Source: Clostridiaceae bacterium
GTDB taxonomy: Bacteria; Bacillota; Clostridia; Lachnospirales; Lachnospiraceae
Assembly (NCBI GenBank): GCA_902362865.1
Contig: CABIYE010000012.1
Coordinates: 33,325 to 97,324, forward strand
Length of the DNA stretch: 64,000 bases
Reading direction: 5' to 3'
A program made the position numbers and the translations under genes. Below, one piece after another: positions 8,001 to 18,372 of this stretch (positions within the stretch are counted from its first letter, which is position 1; each line of letters begins with the position of its first letter). The notes beneath the pieces were generated by a model, which had not been told where the DNA came from, made no database searches, and saw only the letters and a list, made by a program, of their open reading frames with translations.

Positions 8001-9491
8001 TTATTTTATCTTCAGAATACCTTTTACCGTTTCTTCCATTTTATCCACATCGCATTCCAAAGTATGCAGAACTTCTGCGTGAAGGATTTCTCTCACTGCA
8101 TTCGGCATCTCTGTCCCGGACACACGCTGCAGTTCAGGCAGCAGATCAAATTCACCTGCATCCGCATATTTCTCATCAACAGCCGTCATAACACTCTTTA
8201 CGAACTTGTACGGACTTGCCGTAGATGCAATCACACACTTTGTCTCATCGCCGCTCGTTCTGCGGTATTCCTCACAGACATAGGATGCCACCGCCGTATG
8301 GGTATCCATTACATACCCTGTCTTATGGTACGTATCATGGATTGCCTGTGCTGTCTGCGCTTCTGTCGCATAACCCGCCGCAAAATCCGCAAGTCTTTCT
8401 CTCATATCTTCTGTAATCTCATATGTTCCATCCGTCTTCAGCGCCTGCATCAGCTCTGCCGTCTTCCCGGCGTCGCAGCCGGAAATAAGATAAATCAAAC
8501 GCTCCAGATTACTGGATATCAGAATATCCATAGATGGGGAAGTAGTAAGCACAAATTCGCGGTTCTTATCATAAGTTCCTGTCTCAAAGAAATCAAAAAG
8601 CACTTTATTTTCATTCGACGCACAGATTAATTTCTGAATCGGCACTCCCATATGCTTCGCATAATATGCAGCCAGAATATTCCCAAAGTTGCCGGTCGGA
8701 ACTACTACATTCATCTTCTCGCCATTCTCAATCTCGCCGTTCTTCAGAAGTTTCGCATAAGCGTATACATAGTATGCCACCTGCGGAACCAGACGCCCGA
8801 TATTAATAGAATTGGCAGAAGAGAACTGATATCCATGTTCCGCCAGCTCTTTCGCCAGCTCTTTATTCTCAAACATTGCTTTCACGCCGCTCTGCGCATT
8901 GTCAAAGTTCCCGTGAATGGCAACCACATCTACATTCTTTCCTTTCTGCGTCACCATCTGCAGTTCCTGCACTCTGCTGACGCCATCCTTGGGATAGAAT
9001 ACAATAATTCTGGTCCCTTCTACATCAGCAAAGCCTGCCAGGGCAGCTTTGCCCGTATCGCCGGATGTAGCAGTAAGAATCACAATCTCGTTCTCTGCAT
9101 GGTTCTTCTTTGCAGAAGTGGTAAGAAGATGGGGCAGAATGGACAACGCCATATCCTTAAATGCAATCGTCGCTCCGTGGAACAATTCCAGATAATAGGT
9201 GTTATCTACCTTCACAAGGGGAGCGATCTCTTCGGTATCGAACTTACTGTCATACGCCTTTTCTATACACTCTTTTAATTCTTCTTCCGTAAAATCCGTA
9301 AAAAGCTCCTTCATAACCGCATAGGCAGTCTCCTGATAGTTCATATCTTTCAGTTCCTCCAGAGATACGGAAAGCTTTGGCAGGCTCACCGGCACAAATA
9401 ATCCTCCGTCATCCGCAAGCCCTTTTAATATAGCTTCAGACGCTGTTACCGTTACATTATCATTTCTTGTACTTTTATACTGCAGATTCAT
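8001..9491 (-). CDS. thrC: threonine synthase
   Basis: About 496 residues, the long form of the family. The PLP lysine sits in HGATIAFKDMALS (near residue 112). A glycine-rich phosphate loop follows (VPTGNFGNILAAY), and TATSGDTGKAALAG is the other hallmark. It converts O-phosphohomoserine to threonine. I chose the ATG at 9491, with AGGTG 6 nt upstream, over a GTG at 9500. A separate promoter lies at 9527-9555. Confidence 0.96.
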   Translation of the reverse strand: MNLQYKSTRNDNVTVTASEAILKGLADDGGLFVPVSLPKLSVSLEELKDMNYQETAYAVMKELFTDFTEEELKECIEKAYDSKFDTEEIAPLVKVDNTYYLELFHGATIAFKDMALSILPHLLTTSAKKNHAENEIVILTATSGDTGKAALAGFADVEGTRIIVFYPKDGVSRVQELQMVTQKGKNVDVVAIHGNFDNAQSGVKAMFENKELAKELAEHGYQFSSANSINIGRLVPQVAYYVYAYAKLLKNGEIENGEKMNVVVPTGNFGNILAAYYAKHMGVPIQKLICASNENKVLFDFFETGTYDKNREFVLTTSPSMDILISSNLERLIYLISGCDAGKTAELMQALKTDGTYEITEDMRERLADFAAGYATEAQTAQAIHDTYHKTGYVMDTHTAVASYVCEEYRRTSGDETKCVIASTASPYKFVKSVMTAVDEKYADAGEFDLLPELQRVSGTEMPNAVREILHAEVLHTLECDVDKMEETVKGILKIK

Positions 9492-9526
9492 CTTCTTCAC
9501 CTTTCTATTCCTGATTATAGTCTGGA

Positions 9527-9555
9527 ATTATACCACAAACTTCCTTCATATTCAA
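9527..9555 (-). promoter_or_regulatory. thrC promoter
   Basis: On the minus strand TTGAAT, 17 nt, TATAAT, ending about 36 nt before the thrC ATG. It falls in the short gap after the NhaC gene. Confidence 0.75.
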
Positions 9556-9561
9556 TGGCAT

Positions 9562-10887
9562 CTACTTTCTCCTGCGGAACAAAATGAATAAAACGGCGCT
9601 GATTGCCATCAAAACCGGATAAAACAGATAAGGAAGTATGTTAAATGGCGTAAGTCCCGTAAGACTGGCCGCCGAAAGAAGCTGTGCACCATAGGGTATC
9701 ATCCCCTGCCCTACAGATGTAAAAATATCCAGAAGCGACGCTGTTCGCTTCGGATCAACCTTATATTCATCACTGATTTCCTTTGCGATAGGTCCTGCCA
9801 TTACAATCGCCACCGTATTATTAGCCGTACATGCATCTACCAGAAGCGACAGGCCTGCAATTCCCAGTTCAGCTCCCCGCTGGCTGTTAATCTTCCTGCG
9901 GATCAGATCCAGTACAAACTGAATTCCTCCATACTCTTTTACCAAAGATACAATACAAGCCACAATAATAGAAATTACAGTGATGTCATACATTCCCGTA
10001 ACACCGCCAACACTTGTCCCGTTGATTTCTCCGCCGCCGACCGCCAAAAACATCTGATTCAGCGCTATGCTTCCGGTTGCCACGCCAACAATCAGCGAGA
10101 GAATGGTTCCTCCAATCAAAACCACAAATACATTAATTCCAACCAGCGCTCCGATCAAAACAAGGAGATAGGGGAGCACTTTCCAGAAATTCCATGTCAG
10201 CTCCGACGCCTCTGTATAATTGCCGCCATTCCTTGTAATAAAGAAGAAAATCAAAACTGTAATCACAGCCGCCGGAAGCACGATAAAAAAGTTCTCCCTG
10301 AACTTATCCTTCATCTCACATCCCTGGGTCTTTACAGCCGCAATGGTGGTATCTGAAATCATAGACAAGTTATCGCCGAACATGGCGCCGCATACCACCG
10401 CTCCGATACAAATTGGCAGTGCAAATCCCGTCTTCTCACTGATCCCCACCGCAATCGGTGCCAGCGCTGCAATGGTTCCCATGGAAGTTCCCATAGATAC
10501 GGAAATAAAGCATCCAATCACAAAAAGCCCCACCACAGCCACATGAGACGGCAGAATGGACAGTCCCAGGTTTACCGTACTCTCCACTCCGCCTGCCGCC
10601 GTCACTGCACCGGAGAAACCTCCGGCACACAGGAAGATCAGACTCATGGTGATAATATTCTCGTCCCCCACGCCCTTCGCAATAATAGAAATCTTCTCCT
10701 CAAAAGACACAGATCTGTTCTGAAGAAACGCTACACACAGGGCAATCAGAAACGCCACAATCGCCGGCATCGCATAGAAATCTCCCGTAACAATTCCTGA
10801 ACCCAGAAAAATAATTAAAAATACACCTATCGGGAGCAACGCTATGGCTCTTCCCTTCTTCCTCTCATTCCCCATCTTTCCTGACAC
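9562..10887 (-). CDS. Na+/H+ antiporter, NhaC family
   Basis: Up to 441 residues with about 11-12 hydrophobic segments. Family signatures include MSMGTSMGTIAALAPIAV, GAMFGDNLSMISDTTIAA and DACTANNTVAIVMAGPIA. It exchanges Na+ (or an organic partner, as in malate-lactate antiporters of this family) for protons across the membrane. The GTG at 10887 is 11 nt after leuD; an ATG at 10875 has AGGAAAG close by and is an equally good start. Its place behind leuCD suggests a shared transcript but not a shared pathway. Confidence 0.85.
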   Translation of the reverse strand: MSGKMGNERKKGRAIALLPIGVFLIIFLGSGIVTGDFYAMPAIVAFLIALCVAFLQNRSVSFEEKISIIAKGVGDENIITMSLIFLCAGGFSGAVTAAGGVESTVNLGLSILPSHVAVVGLFVIGCFISVSMGTSMGTIAALAPIAVGISEKTGFALPICIGAVVCGAMFGDNLSMISDTTIAAVKTQGCEMKDKFRENFFIVLPAAVITVLIFFFITRNGGNYTEASELTWNFWKVLPYLLVLIGALVGINVFVVLIGGTILSLIVGVATGSIALNQMFLAVGGGEINGTSVGGVTGMYDITVISIIVACIVSLVKEYGGIQFVLDLIRRKINSQRGAELGIAGLSLLVDACTANNTVAIVMAGPIAKEISDEYKVDPKRTASLLDIFTSVGQGMIPYGAQLLSAASLTGLTPFNILPYLFYPVLMAISAVLFILFRRRK

Positions 10888-10898
10888 ACCTTTTATCT

Positions 10899-11387
10899 TT
10901 ATTTTTTACTATTTGTATAGTTCACCAGACCGCCCGCTGCAATAATCTTCTGCATAAATTCCGGGAACGCCTGGCCTTTAAACTGGGTTCCCTTTGTTTT
11001 GTTATAAATCATTCCGCTGTCGAAATCCACTTCTACTTCGTCTCCCGCCTCGATTCCTCTTGCCGCTTCCGGACATTCAATAATCGGAAGTCCGATGTTA
11101 ATTGCATTCCGATAAAAAATCCTTGCAAATGTCTCTGCAATCACGCAGCTTACTCCCGCCGTCTTCAGGCAAAGGGGCGCATGCTCCCTGGATGAACCAC
11201 ACCCGAAGTTCTTATTCGCCACAATCAAATCTCCCGGCTGAACCTTCTTCACAAATTCCGGGTCAATATCCACCATCGCATGACTTGCCAGTTCCTGCGG
11301 GTCAAAAGAATTCAGGTATCTTGCCGGAATAATAACATCCGTATCTACATTGTCTCCATATTTAAAAACTTTTCCAAGCGCTTTCAT
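10899..11387 (-). CDS. leuD: 3-isopropylmalate dehydratase small subunit
   Basis: 162 residues, the short LeuD/HacB-type. It has the swivel-domain signature [16 protein letters not shown] and the start [16 protein letters not shown]. With LeuC it isomerises 2-isopropylmalate to 3-isopropylmalate in leucine synthesis. Its ATG overlaps the leuC stop by one base (TAATG), which implies translational coupling. No leuA or leuB is in the window. Confidence 0.95.
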   Translation of the reverse strand: MKALGKVFKYGDNVDTDVIIPARYLNSFDPQELASHAMVDIDPEFVKKVQPGDLIVANKNFGCGSSREHAPLCLKTAGVSCVIAETFARIFYRNAINIGLPIIECPEAARGIEAGDEVEVDFDSGMIYNKTKGTQFKGQAFPEFMQKIIAAGGLVNYTNSKK

Positions 11388-12661
11388 TATCTGTCACCTA
11401 CTTTCTCCGGGTTCGCAATATATCCTGCGATTGCACTTGCCGCCGCCACTTCAGGAGAGGCAAGATAGATCAGGGAATCCACATGTCCCATTCGTCCTAC
11501 GAAGTTACGGTTCGTTGTGGACACGCATTTCTCACCTGCAGCCATAACACCCATGTGGCCGCCCATACATGGTCCGCAGCTCGGCGTGTTAAACGCACAT
11601 CCCGCATCAATAAAAATATCCACCAGTCCTTCTTTGATACACTGCTTGTATATCTGCTGCGTAGCCGGAACCACCATTACACGCACGTCCGGATGTACCG
11701 TATGCCCTTTCAGCACAGCCGCGGCTCTTCTCAGGTCAGAAATTCTTCCATTGGTACAAGATCCAATCACTACCTGATCAATCTTAATCGGCTCCATAAC
11801 CTCAATCTCATCAATCGTCTTCGCATTACCGGGAAGATGCGGGAAAGCTACCGTCGGGCGTACTTCGGCAAGGTCAATCTCGATAACCTCTTCATACTCC
11901 GCATCTTCATCCGCCGTATAGATTTTATACTCTTTTTCACCATGCTCCTTCAGATATTCTTCTGTCAGTTCATCCACCGGGAAAATTCCATTCTTAGCTC
12001 CCGCCTCAATTGCCATATTCGCCATGGTAAAGCGGTCATCCATCGTCAGGTTCTGAATACCGTCTCCCACAAATTCCATTGATTTATAAAGAGCGCCATC
12101 CACTCCGATTCTGCCAATGATATGGATAATAATATCCTTACCGCTGACATATCTGGACGGTTTCCCCTTCAGCACAAACTTCATCGCACCCGGCACCTTG
12201 AACCACAGTTCACCCGTTGCCATCCCGGTAGCAATATCGGTTGTTCCCACTCCCGTTGAAAATGCTCCCAGAGCACCATATGTACAGGTATGGGAGTCCG
12301 CTCCGATAATACATTCTCCCGCAGTAACAACTCCGGCCTCCGGCAAAATTGCGTGTTCCACGCCGGATTTTCCCTGTTCAAAATACCACTTCAGTCCCTG
12401 TGCCTTCGCGAACTCACGGATTGCCTTAGAGTTCTCCGCCGACTTAATATCTTTATTCGGCGTAAAATGATCCGGCACAAACACCACCTTATCCTTATCA
12501 AATACATTATCAGCCATCTGTTTTAATACAGGCAGGGCCATCGGTCCTGTAATGTCATTCGCCATCACCACATCCAGCTTCGCCATAATCAGCTGTCCGG
12601 CCTCCACACTGTCAAGTCCCGCATGTGCCGCCAGAATCTTCTGTGTCATTGTCATGCCCAT
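11387..12661 (-). CDS. leuC: 3-isopropylmalate dehydratase large subunit
   Basis: 424 residues, the length of the short (archaeal-type) LeuC rather than the ~470-residue enterobacterial form. The 4Fe-4S cysteines are in VIGSCTNGR and [10 protein letters not shown], and [18 protein letters not shown] is the aconitase signature. AGGAGGC lies 8 nt before the ATG. A candidate promoter (TTGCAG, 18 nt, TAGAAT) lies in the 66 nt upstream. No T-box leader fits in that space. Confidence 0.95.
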   Translation of the reverse strand: MGMTMTQKILAAHAGLDSVEAGQLIMAKLDVVMANDITGPMALPVLKQMADNVFDKDKVVFVPDHFTPNKDIKSAENSKAIREFAKAQGLKWYFEQGKSGVEHAILPEAGVVTAGECIIGADSHTCTYGALGAFSTGVGTTDIATGMATGELWFKVPGAMKFVLKGKPSRYVSGKDIIIHIIGRIGVDGALYKSMEFVGDGIQNLTMDDRFTMANMAIEAGAKNGIFPVDELTEEYLKEHGEKEYKIYTADEDAEYEEVIEIDLAEVRPTVAFPHLPGNAKTIDEIEVMEPIKIDQVVIGSCTNGRISDLRRAAAVLKGHTVHPDVRVMVVPATQQIYKQCIKEGLVDIFIDAGCAFNTPSCGPCMGGHMGVMAAGEKCVSTTNRNFVGRMGHVDSLIYLASPEVAAASAIAGYIANPEKVGDR

Positions 12662-12727
12662 GATACATGCCTCCTTCTTTCCTCATATTAACTGCTATTC
12701 TATCATAACCTGCATTTATTCTGCAAT

Positions 12728-13627
12728 TTATTTTCCCTTTTTCCTTTTTTCTTCCAGACCTTTCTTTAATTCTTCCAGAATATCCTTATGATTTCTGGAT
12801 TCCATCTTCGGGAACGCCTTTACCAGACGTTCACTGACTTTTGTACTGGATTTTGCAAGCTGTGCGTAGCGCTCCTTAAGCTGCACATAGTATTCCCTGA
12901 GCTGAACAGCCCGTTCCTTCTGCTGCGCCGCACGCTCCTTCTGCTCTCCGCCAAACTCTTCCAATTTCCCTTTGATGTCATCCGTCACCTCATCCAGTTT
13001 CTTGCCGACTTCTTCCTGCTTCTCCATAGTATCCATCACGTTTTCGTAAATATTGCTTCCCATCTTATCCGAAATATCCCGAAGCTCTGACGCTATCCGC
13101 TCCATCATTTCCAAGCGTTTGTTGAACTTCAGAATTCCTGATGCCGTTACATACAGATCGGCAAAAGTCACAATACTAAGAACCACGATCAAAGCAACTC
13201 CCAAAGCATGAGGAAGCGCTTCTGCCACACGATAAACAAGCGGCTGAAATACTTTCACGATAAAAATGCAGGCAACACCCCACACCAATGAAAAAATCGG
13301 GCAGACGTAACCGCCTATATTGAAAGGCTGCCCGGAATAATCCCACCACTTATGGTGGAAAATCTTATCCAAAGCAAATCCTGTCAGCCCCTCTATCAAT
13401 GTTACGATAATAACGGAAGCAACATATAAAATCACCAGATTATTTTCAAAAGGCTCCAGCAAAAGAAGCACTGCGCTCACTCCCACACCATAGACCGGGC
13501 AAATCGGTCCATTCAAAAACCCTCTGTTTACAAATCTCTTTTCTTTTACCGCCGCATAGGCAACTTCCGCGCACCATCCCAAAAAACCATACGTAAAAAA
13601 ATAAAGTATTAAATAATAAATGTCCAC
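12728..13627 (-). CDS. putative ABC-transporter-type membrane protein (PF06541/CmpB family)
   Basis: About 299 residues. The N-terminal half has five or six membrane segments with the family signature YGFLGWCAEVAYAA, FVNRGFLNGPICPVYGVG and WWDYSGQPFNIGGYVCP. The C-terminal half (after about residue 190) is charged and coiled coil, with a repeated QQKERAVQLREYYVQLKERY pattern. No ATPase partner is nearby. The start is uncertain: the open frame begins with a TTG at 13666, but a GTG at 13627 just before the first helix gives the normal N-terminus. It is divergent from feoAB. Confidence 0.75.
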   Translation of the reverse strand: MDIYYLILYFFTYGFLGWCAEVAYAAVKEKRFVNRGFLNGPICPVYGVGVSAVLLLLEPFENNLVILYVASVIIVTLIEGLTGFALDKIFHHKWWDYSGQPFNIGGYVCPIFSLVWGVACIFIVKVFQPLVYRVAEALPHALGVALIVVLSIVTFADLYVTASGILKFNKRLEMMERIASELRDISDKMGSNIYENVMDTMEKQEEVGKKLDEVTDDIKGKLEEFGGEQKERAAQQKERAVQLREYYVQLKERYAQLAKSSTKVSERLVKAFPKMESRNHKDILEELKKGLEEKRKKGK

Positions 13628-13693
13628 TCCTTCTAATTCCTCTCTTCCCTCGAATGTTAATCGCAAGCGCCAATAGTTGTATTATACTTCACG

Positions 13694-13722
13694 TTGTCAC
13701 GCTCGTCAATCAGTGTTATAAT
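13694..13722 (+). promoter_or_regulatory. feoAB promoter
   Basis: TTGTCA (13694-13699), 17 nt, TATAAT (13717-13722). Expected start is near 13729, just before the Fur-type box. Confidence 0.8.
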
Positions 13723-13733
13723 ACTCGAATAAT

Positions 13734-13748
13734 AGATAATAATTATCA
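13734..13748. promoter_or_regulatory. Fur-type iron box
   Basis: AGATAAT-A-ATTATCA matches the 7-1-7 Fur consensus TGATAAT-N-ATTATCA at 14 of 15 positions. It overlaps the start of the feoA leader, where a bound repressor would block transcription when iron is plentiful. Confidence 0.8.
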
Positions 13749-13772
13749 ATAACAGCAAAGGAGTCTTCCATT

Positions 13773-14006
13773 ATGATACTAAAGAAAGGAAAGAACCATC
13801 ACACATATATTGTAGATTCTATCCATATTGAACTACAGTTAGAACGCCGTCTCGAAGCGCTGGGACTGACCGAGGGAACCGCAATTACCATCATGAACAA
13901 CGATAAAAAAGGATCCCTCACCGTAAAATTCCGCGGTACACGGTTCGCAATCGGAAAAAGGATTGCCGACAATATTGAAGTAACGGAGGCGGTTTCTCAT
14001 GAGTGA
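13773..14006 (+). CDS. feoA: ferrous iron transport protein A
   Basis: 77 residues, a single SH3-like domain (LEALGLTEGTAITIMNNDKKGSLTVKFRGTRFAIG split across strands). It is thought to modulate FeoB. AAAGGAG lies 9 nt before the ATG. It overlaps feoB by 8 nt. Confidence 0.92.
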   Translation: MILKKGKNHHTYIVDSIHIELQLERRLEALGLTEGTAITIMNNDKKGSLTVKFRGTRFAIGKRIADNIEVTEAVSHE

Positions 14007-16044
14007 TATCATTAACGTAGGTTTTATCGGAAATCCCAACTGCGGGAAAACCACTCTGTTCAATGCATTTACCGGTGCAAACCTGAAAGTCGCCAACTGG
14101 CCCGGCGTTACGGTTGAAAAGAAAGAGGGAAAAGCAACTTACGAAGGACAGACCTTTAAACTGATTGATCTTCCGGGAATTTACAGCCTCACTTCCTATA
14201 CAATGGAAGAAACGGTATCCCGGGAATGTATCATGAGCGATGAAGTAGACGTGATTGTAGATGTCATTGACGCATCCAGCCTGGAGCGCAACCTCTATCT
14301 CACACTGCAGTTAATCGAACTGGGCAAACCTGTCGTACTGGCATTGAATATGATGGACATCGTAGAAGACCGGGGCATGGAAATTGATCTTCACCGTCTG
14401 CCGGAAATGCTGGGCGTCCCTGCCATCCCCGTTTCTGCCAGGAAGAAGACCGGGCTTTCCATCCTCATCCACGCAGTTGCGCACCACAAGGATTATACGG
14501 CACAAGGCCCATTCATCCATCACCATCCCGGAATGCATTCTTCCCACCGGCATAACCATCACGACGAATATGCCATGGTGTACGAAGACTACATCGAAGA
14601 TAAAATTGATATTATCATAGATGCCCTGCAGCAAAAATATCCGGAACTTCCCAACAAAAGATGGCATGCTATCAAGCTGCTGGAGCGAGACAAAGCTGTT
14701 ACTGACGCCTGTCCGCTGGAACTTGAGAATGTCATTGACCGAAGCTATGAAAAAGACATTATAAACCAGAAATATAACTTTATCGAAGAAATCATCAGCG
14801 AGACACTGGTGAATAAATCCAGGAAAGAAGCCAGCACCGACAAGATTGACCGCTATCTGACCAACAGGTGGCTGGGACTTCCTATCTTTCTGGGCATTAT
14901 GGCACTGGTCTTCTTCCTGACCTTTACCGTCGGCGACTTTTTAAAGGGATATTTCGAGATAGGACTGGAACAATTTTCCGCACTGGTGCAGAATGGACTC
15001 ATCGCTATCCATACCAATGAAATGTTAATCTCGTTGGTGGTGGACGGAATTATCTCCGGCGTTGGCGGAATTCTTACTTTTCTTCCGAATATTTTCATCC
15101 TGTTCCTGGCGCTGGCCTTCCTGGAAGACAGCGGCTACATGGCAAGAGTCGCCTTTGTTATGGATGATATTATGAGCCGGCTCGGACTGTCCGGGCGCGC
15201 TTTTATTCCGCTGCTGCTGGGATTTGGCTGCTCCGTTCCCGCCATAATGGCGTCCCGCGCCCTGGAAAACCGCAAAGACAGGCTGAAGACCATATTAATT
15301 ACACCATTTATGTCCTGCAGCGCAAGACTCCCGATATATGTACTCTTTTCCTCCTTGTTTTTTGAAAAACATGCTATGCTTGTATGCTATTCCATGTATC
15401 TGCTGGGAATTATTGTCGCCATCGGAACAGCATTCTTCATTTCAAAAATTGATGGGAGCAAAGCCGAGCACGCTTTACTAATTGAATTGCCGGAGTATAA
15501 ATCACCAAATGCGCACACCATCGCCATCTACGTATGGGAGAAGGTAAAAGATTATTTAAGCAAAGCAGGTACGGTTATTTTCCTCGCTTCTGTGATTATG
15601 TGGCTGCTCCTGAACTTCGGTCCGTCAGGTTATGTAACAGATATTACCGCAAGCTTCGGTTCCTACATAGGCAAAGCAATTGTACCATTTTTCAAACCTA
15701 TCGGCCTTGGTTACTGGCAGATTGTAGTTGCCCTCATTGCCGGTATTGCCGCCAAAGAAGTGGTCGTTTCCAGCTGCAGCGTATTATTTGGCGTACAGAA
15801 TATTACCGGTGCACATGGGATGAACAGCCTCGCCGTGCTTCTCGGTTCTATGGGCTTCGGCGCCGCCAATGCTTATGCCCTGATGGTGTTCTGTCTGCTG
15901 TACATCCCCTGCACGGCAACAATTGCCACCATCCACAGGGAAACCGGAAGCAAAAAAATCACCGCTTCCTTTGTCCTGTTCCAACTGGCAGTTGCATGGA
16001 TCATGAGTTTTCTTGTGTACCATATAGCAGGAATAATTTTGTAA
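13999..16044 (+). CDS. feoB: ferrous iron transport protein B
   Basis: 681 residues. An N-terminal G domain has G1 GNPNCGKT (residues 11-18), G3 DLPG, and G4 LNMMD. A linker follows with a His-rich stretch (IHHHPGMHSSHRHNHHD, about 170-190), then a C-terminal membrane domain with GFGCSVPAIMASR and the second Gate motif FMSCSARLPIYVLF. It imports Fe2+ across the membrane. The His-rich insert is unusual and could bind metal. It is shorter than E. coli FeoB and lacks a FeoC partner. Confidence 0.96.
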   Translation: MSDIINVGFIGNPNCGKTTLFNAFTGANLKVANWPGVTVEKKEGKATYEGQTFKLIDLPGIYSLTSYTMEETVSRECIMSDEVDVIVDVIDASSLERNLYLTLQLIELGKPVVLALNMMDIVEDRGMEIDLHRLPEMLGVPAIPVSARKKTGLSILIHAVAHHKDYTAQGPFIHHHPGMHSSHRHNHHDEYAMVYEDYIEDKIDIIIDALQQKYPELPNKRWHAIKLLERDKAVTDACPLELENVIDRSYEKDIINQKYNFIEEIISETLVNKSRKEASTDKIDRYLTNRWLGLPIFLGIMALVFFLTFTVGDFLKGYFEIGLEQFSALVQNGLIAIHTNEMLISLVVDGIISGVGGILTFLPNIFILFLALAFLEDSGYMARVAFVMDDIMSRLGLSGRAFIPLLLGFGCSVPAIMASRALENRKDRLKTILITPFMSCSARLPIYVLFSSLFFEKHAMLVCYSMYLLGIIVAIGTAFFISKIDGSKAEHALLIELPEYKSPNAHTIAIYVWEKVKDYLSKAGTVIFLASVIMWLLLNFGPSGYVTDITASFGSYIGKAIVPFFKPIGLGYWQIVVALIAGIAAKEVVVSSCSVLFGVQNITGAHGMNSLAVLLGSMGFGAANAYALMVFCLLYIPCTATIATIHRETGSKKITASFVLFQLAVAWIMSFLVYHIAGIIL

Positions 16045-16087
16045 AACAAAGAAGGATTCCAATAGCAGCACGGAATCCTTCTTTGTT
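16045..16087. terminator. bidirectional terminator between feoB and the aldehyde dehydrogenase
   Basis: AACAAAGAAGGATTCC and GGAATCCTTCTTTGTT form a perfect 16-bp stem with an 11-nt loop. A and T tracts on both sides serve both converging genes. Confidence 0.85.
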
Positions 16088-17456
16088 ATTTCATCAGTTT
16101 CTTAATAATATCCAGTTTATCTCCAAACGGTGCATATCGTATCGGTACGTCAATGAACCTTGATTTCTTCAAAATGCTCTTTTCATGCGTAAATGTATCA
16201 AAACTTGCTTTTCCATGGTAGCCGCCCATCCCGCTGCTGCCGACGCCGCCAAACGGCATATGTGACGTAGCCAGATGCACGACCGTATCATTGATGCAGC
16301 CGCCCCCGTAAGATATATTTTCCAGAATATAGTCTTCCCTCTTCTTATCTCCGGTAAAAAGATATAACGCCAACGGTCTGGGTCTTGCATTCACCATGGC
16401 CGCTGCCTCTTTTAGACTATAAAATGTAAGCACAGGCAATATCGGCCCGAAAATCTCTTCCTGCATCACCGGGCTGTCCCATGTAACTTCATCCAGCACC
16501 GTAGGTTCAATCTGCAAGGAGCCTCTCCGGCTTCCTCCTCCGCATACAACATGTGCGCCATCCATAAGCCCCAGAATTCTTTCATAATGCTTTGCATTCA
16601 CTATTCTGGGATATTCCGGATTCTCGCACGGTTCTTTTCCATACATCTTTTTTATATATTTTTCAATCTGTCTGAGCAGCTTCTCTTTCACAGTCTTCTG
16701 CACAAGGATATAGTCCGGTGCCACACAAGTCTGCCCGCAATTTAAAAACTTTCCCCACACAATCCTCTTTGCCGCAAGCCTGATGTCCGCCGTCTCATCC
16801 ACAATGCACGGACTCTTGCCGCCAAGTTCCAGTGTAACAGGAGTCAGATTCCGGGAAGCCTTCTCCATCACATACTTTCCAACATTTACACTTCCCGTAA
16901 AAAAAATATAATCAAAACGCTCATTCAGGAGAGCTTCATTTTCCGCTCTTCCACCTTCTATCACCGCCACATATTTTTCCGGGAAAAGCTCCTTCACCAT
17001 CTTCGCTATCACTCCCGACGTGTGGGGCGAATAGGCAGATGGCTTTATAACCGCACAATTTCCTGCACAGATTGCTCCCACCAGCGGTACTACCGTCAGC
17101 TGGAACGGATAATTCCAGGGCGACATGATTAATACAACCCCATAAGGTTCTTTATAAACATATGCTCTTGACGGAAATTGCGTAATTGGTGCCGGAACCT
17201 TCCGCGGCTTGGCCCACTTCCGAAGATGCTTTACAATATACCTGATTTCTTCTTTTACGATTCCAATCTCCGTTGCATAAGACTCAAAAGAAGATTTATG
17301 CAGATCCTTTCTAAGCCCATCCATAATCAAATCTTCGTTCTTACATATCCATCTGTACATGCGGACAAGCTGCTTTGTTCGGAATTCTATATCCCGGCTC
17401 TCTCCTCCGCTCCAGTACTCTCTTTGCTTATGCAATACTATCTTATAATCTCTCAT
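16086..17456 (-). CDS. aldehyde dehydrogenase, class 3-like
   Basis: 456 residues, the short class without the tetramerisation extension. Catalytic residues: general base Glu in VTLELGGKSPCIV and nucleophile Cys in KFLNCGQTCVAPDY. The NAD-binding region has GSVNVGKYV, and SPWNYPFQ is present. It oxidises aldehydes to acids with NAD(P)+; relatives act on fatty or aromatic aldehydes. The substrate is unknown. It is 9 nt downstream of the PHP gene, so the two are likely co-transcribed. Confidence 0.92.
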   Translation of the reverse strand: MRDYKIVLHKQREYWSGGESRDIEFRTKQLVRMYRWICKNEDLIMDGLRKDLHKSSFESYATEIGIVKEEIRYIVKHLRKWAKPRKVPAPITQFPSRAYVYKEPYGVVLIMSPWNYPFQLTVVPLVGAICAGNCAVIKPSAYSPHTSGVIAKMVKELFPEKYVAVIEGGRAENEALLNERFDYIFFTGSVNVGKYVMEKASRNLTPVTLELGGKSPCIVDETADIRLAAKRIVWGKFLNCGQTCVAPDYILVQKTVKEKLLRQIEKYIKKMYGKEPCENPEYPRIVNAKHYERILGLMDGAHVVCGGGSRRGSLQIEPTVLDEVTWDSPVMQEEIFGPILPVLTFYSLKEAAAMVNARPRPLALYLFTGDKKREDYILENISYGGGCINDTVVHLATSHMPFGGVGSSGMGGYHGKASFDTFTHEKSILKKSRFIDVPIRYAPFGDKLDIIKKLMK

Positions 17457-17465
17457 AGCTTCCTT

Positions 17466-18296
17466 CTATCTTTGCTGGATCTCTTCTAGATACGGTATCT
17501 CAATCGGATCAATGGGATCCATCGGGTTCTCCGACTGTCCTTTAATCTTACGGCTGTGGCGCTTCAATAATTCCCCGCCCTTGTTGTAAAACCAGAAAGA
17601 GTAGGTCAATATTTTATTCATCTTTCCCATCTTGTCCTTCGCCGTCTTACCATAAATTGTACCACCCGCTTCAATTCCCGTCTTATTCCTGATTACGGAA
17701 ATAAGTTCCGTCTCACAAGTCACATATTCCGGCAGAATCGTATATCCCTTGCCAATACAATCCGGTCTGTGGGAATCACTTCCGCCAATGCCTACCTTCT
17801 GGTATTTTTTTGTAAGCTTCCGGGCTCCTTCGTTTGATTCTGCCGATTCACAGGCATTAAACGCCTCAATAAAATCAAAACGCTTAATAATCTCCGGTGA
17901 CTTAAAATATTTTTTCGTATTCGTAAAACTTAAATACTTCTCACCACATGGGTGTGCCGGTCCCAAAATTCCGCCATGACGGTGCACAAAATCAATCAAA
18001 ATCTGTACCGGAAGTCCCCGAAGCTCCAAAAGCCGCATCCGAACCCCTTCCGGCATAATACAGATAATATGCCCCGCATCTGCCGTGTCATACTCAATCC
18101 CTTTCAGGACAACAAAATCCTCATGTGCCTTACCTTTCATCGTATTTTTCCAATGACGGTAGCCGTTATACGTATCATGATCTGTAATAAGCATACCGTC
18201 AAAACCTTCTTCTTTCAGTTTTGTAATATATTCATCCAGACTTACTTTGCTGTCAATGGATCCTTCCTTTACATGACAATGCATATCCAGCTTCAC
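17466..18296 (-). CDS. PHP-domain metal-dependent phosphoesterase
   Basis: About 276 residues. PHP motifs: DMHCHVKEGS near the start, ITDHDTYNGY, GILGPAHP, and GGSDSHRPDCIG near the end. Relatives hydrolyse 3',5'-bisphosphate nucleotides, RNA 5' ends or related phosphates. The GTG at 18296 is preferred because GGAGG lies 7 nt upstream; the TTG at 18302 is only 1 nt from it. Substrate unknown. Confidence 0.85.
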   Translation of the reverse strand: MKLDMHCHVKEGSIDSKVSLDEYITKLKEEGFDGMLITDHDTYNGYRHWKNTMKGKAHEDFVVLKGIEYDTADAGHIICIMPEGVRMRLLELRGLPVQILIDFVHRHGGILGPAHPCGEKYLSFTNTKKYFKSPEIIKRFDFIEAFNACESAESNEGARKLTKKYQKVGIGGSDSHRPDCIGKGYTILPEYVTCETELISVIRNKTGIEAGGTIYGKTAKDKMGKMNKILTYSFWFYNKGGELLKRHSRKIKGQSENPMDPIDPIEIPYLEEIQQR

Positions 18297-18372
18297 AGGC
18301 AAGCCTCCTCCCCGATTTTGTGTTCGTTGCTATATAAACATTATATCACAAAACGGTTAAATTACAATAACC

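Noticed and set aside
12662..12727. A T-box or leader attenuator upstream of leuC
   Set aside because: Only 66 nt lie between leuC and the next gene, with no antiterminator-type pairing or leucine-codon leader.
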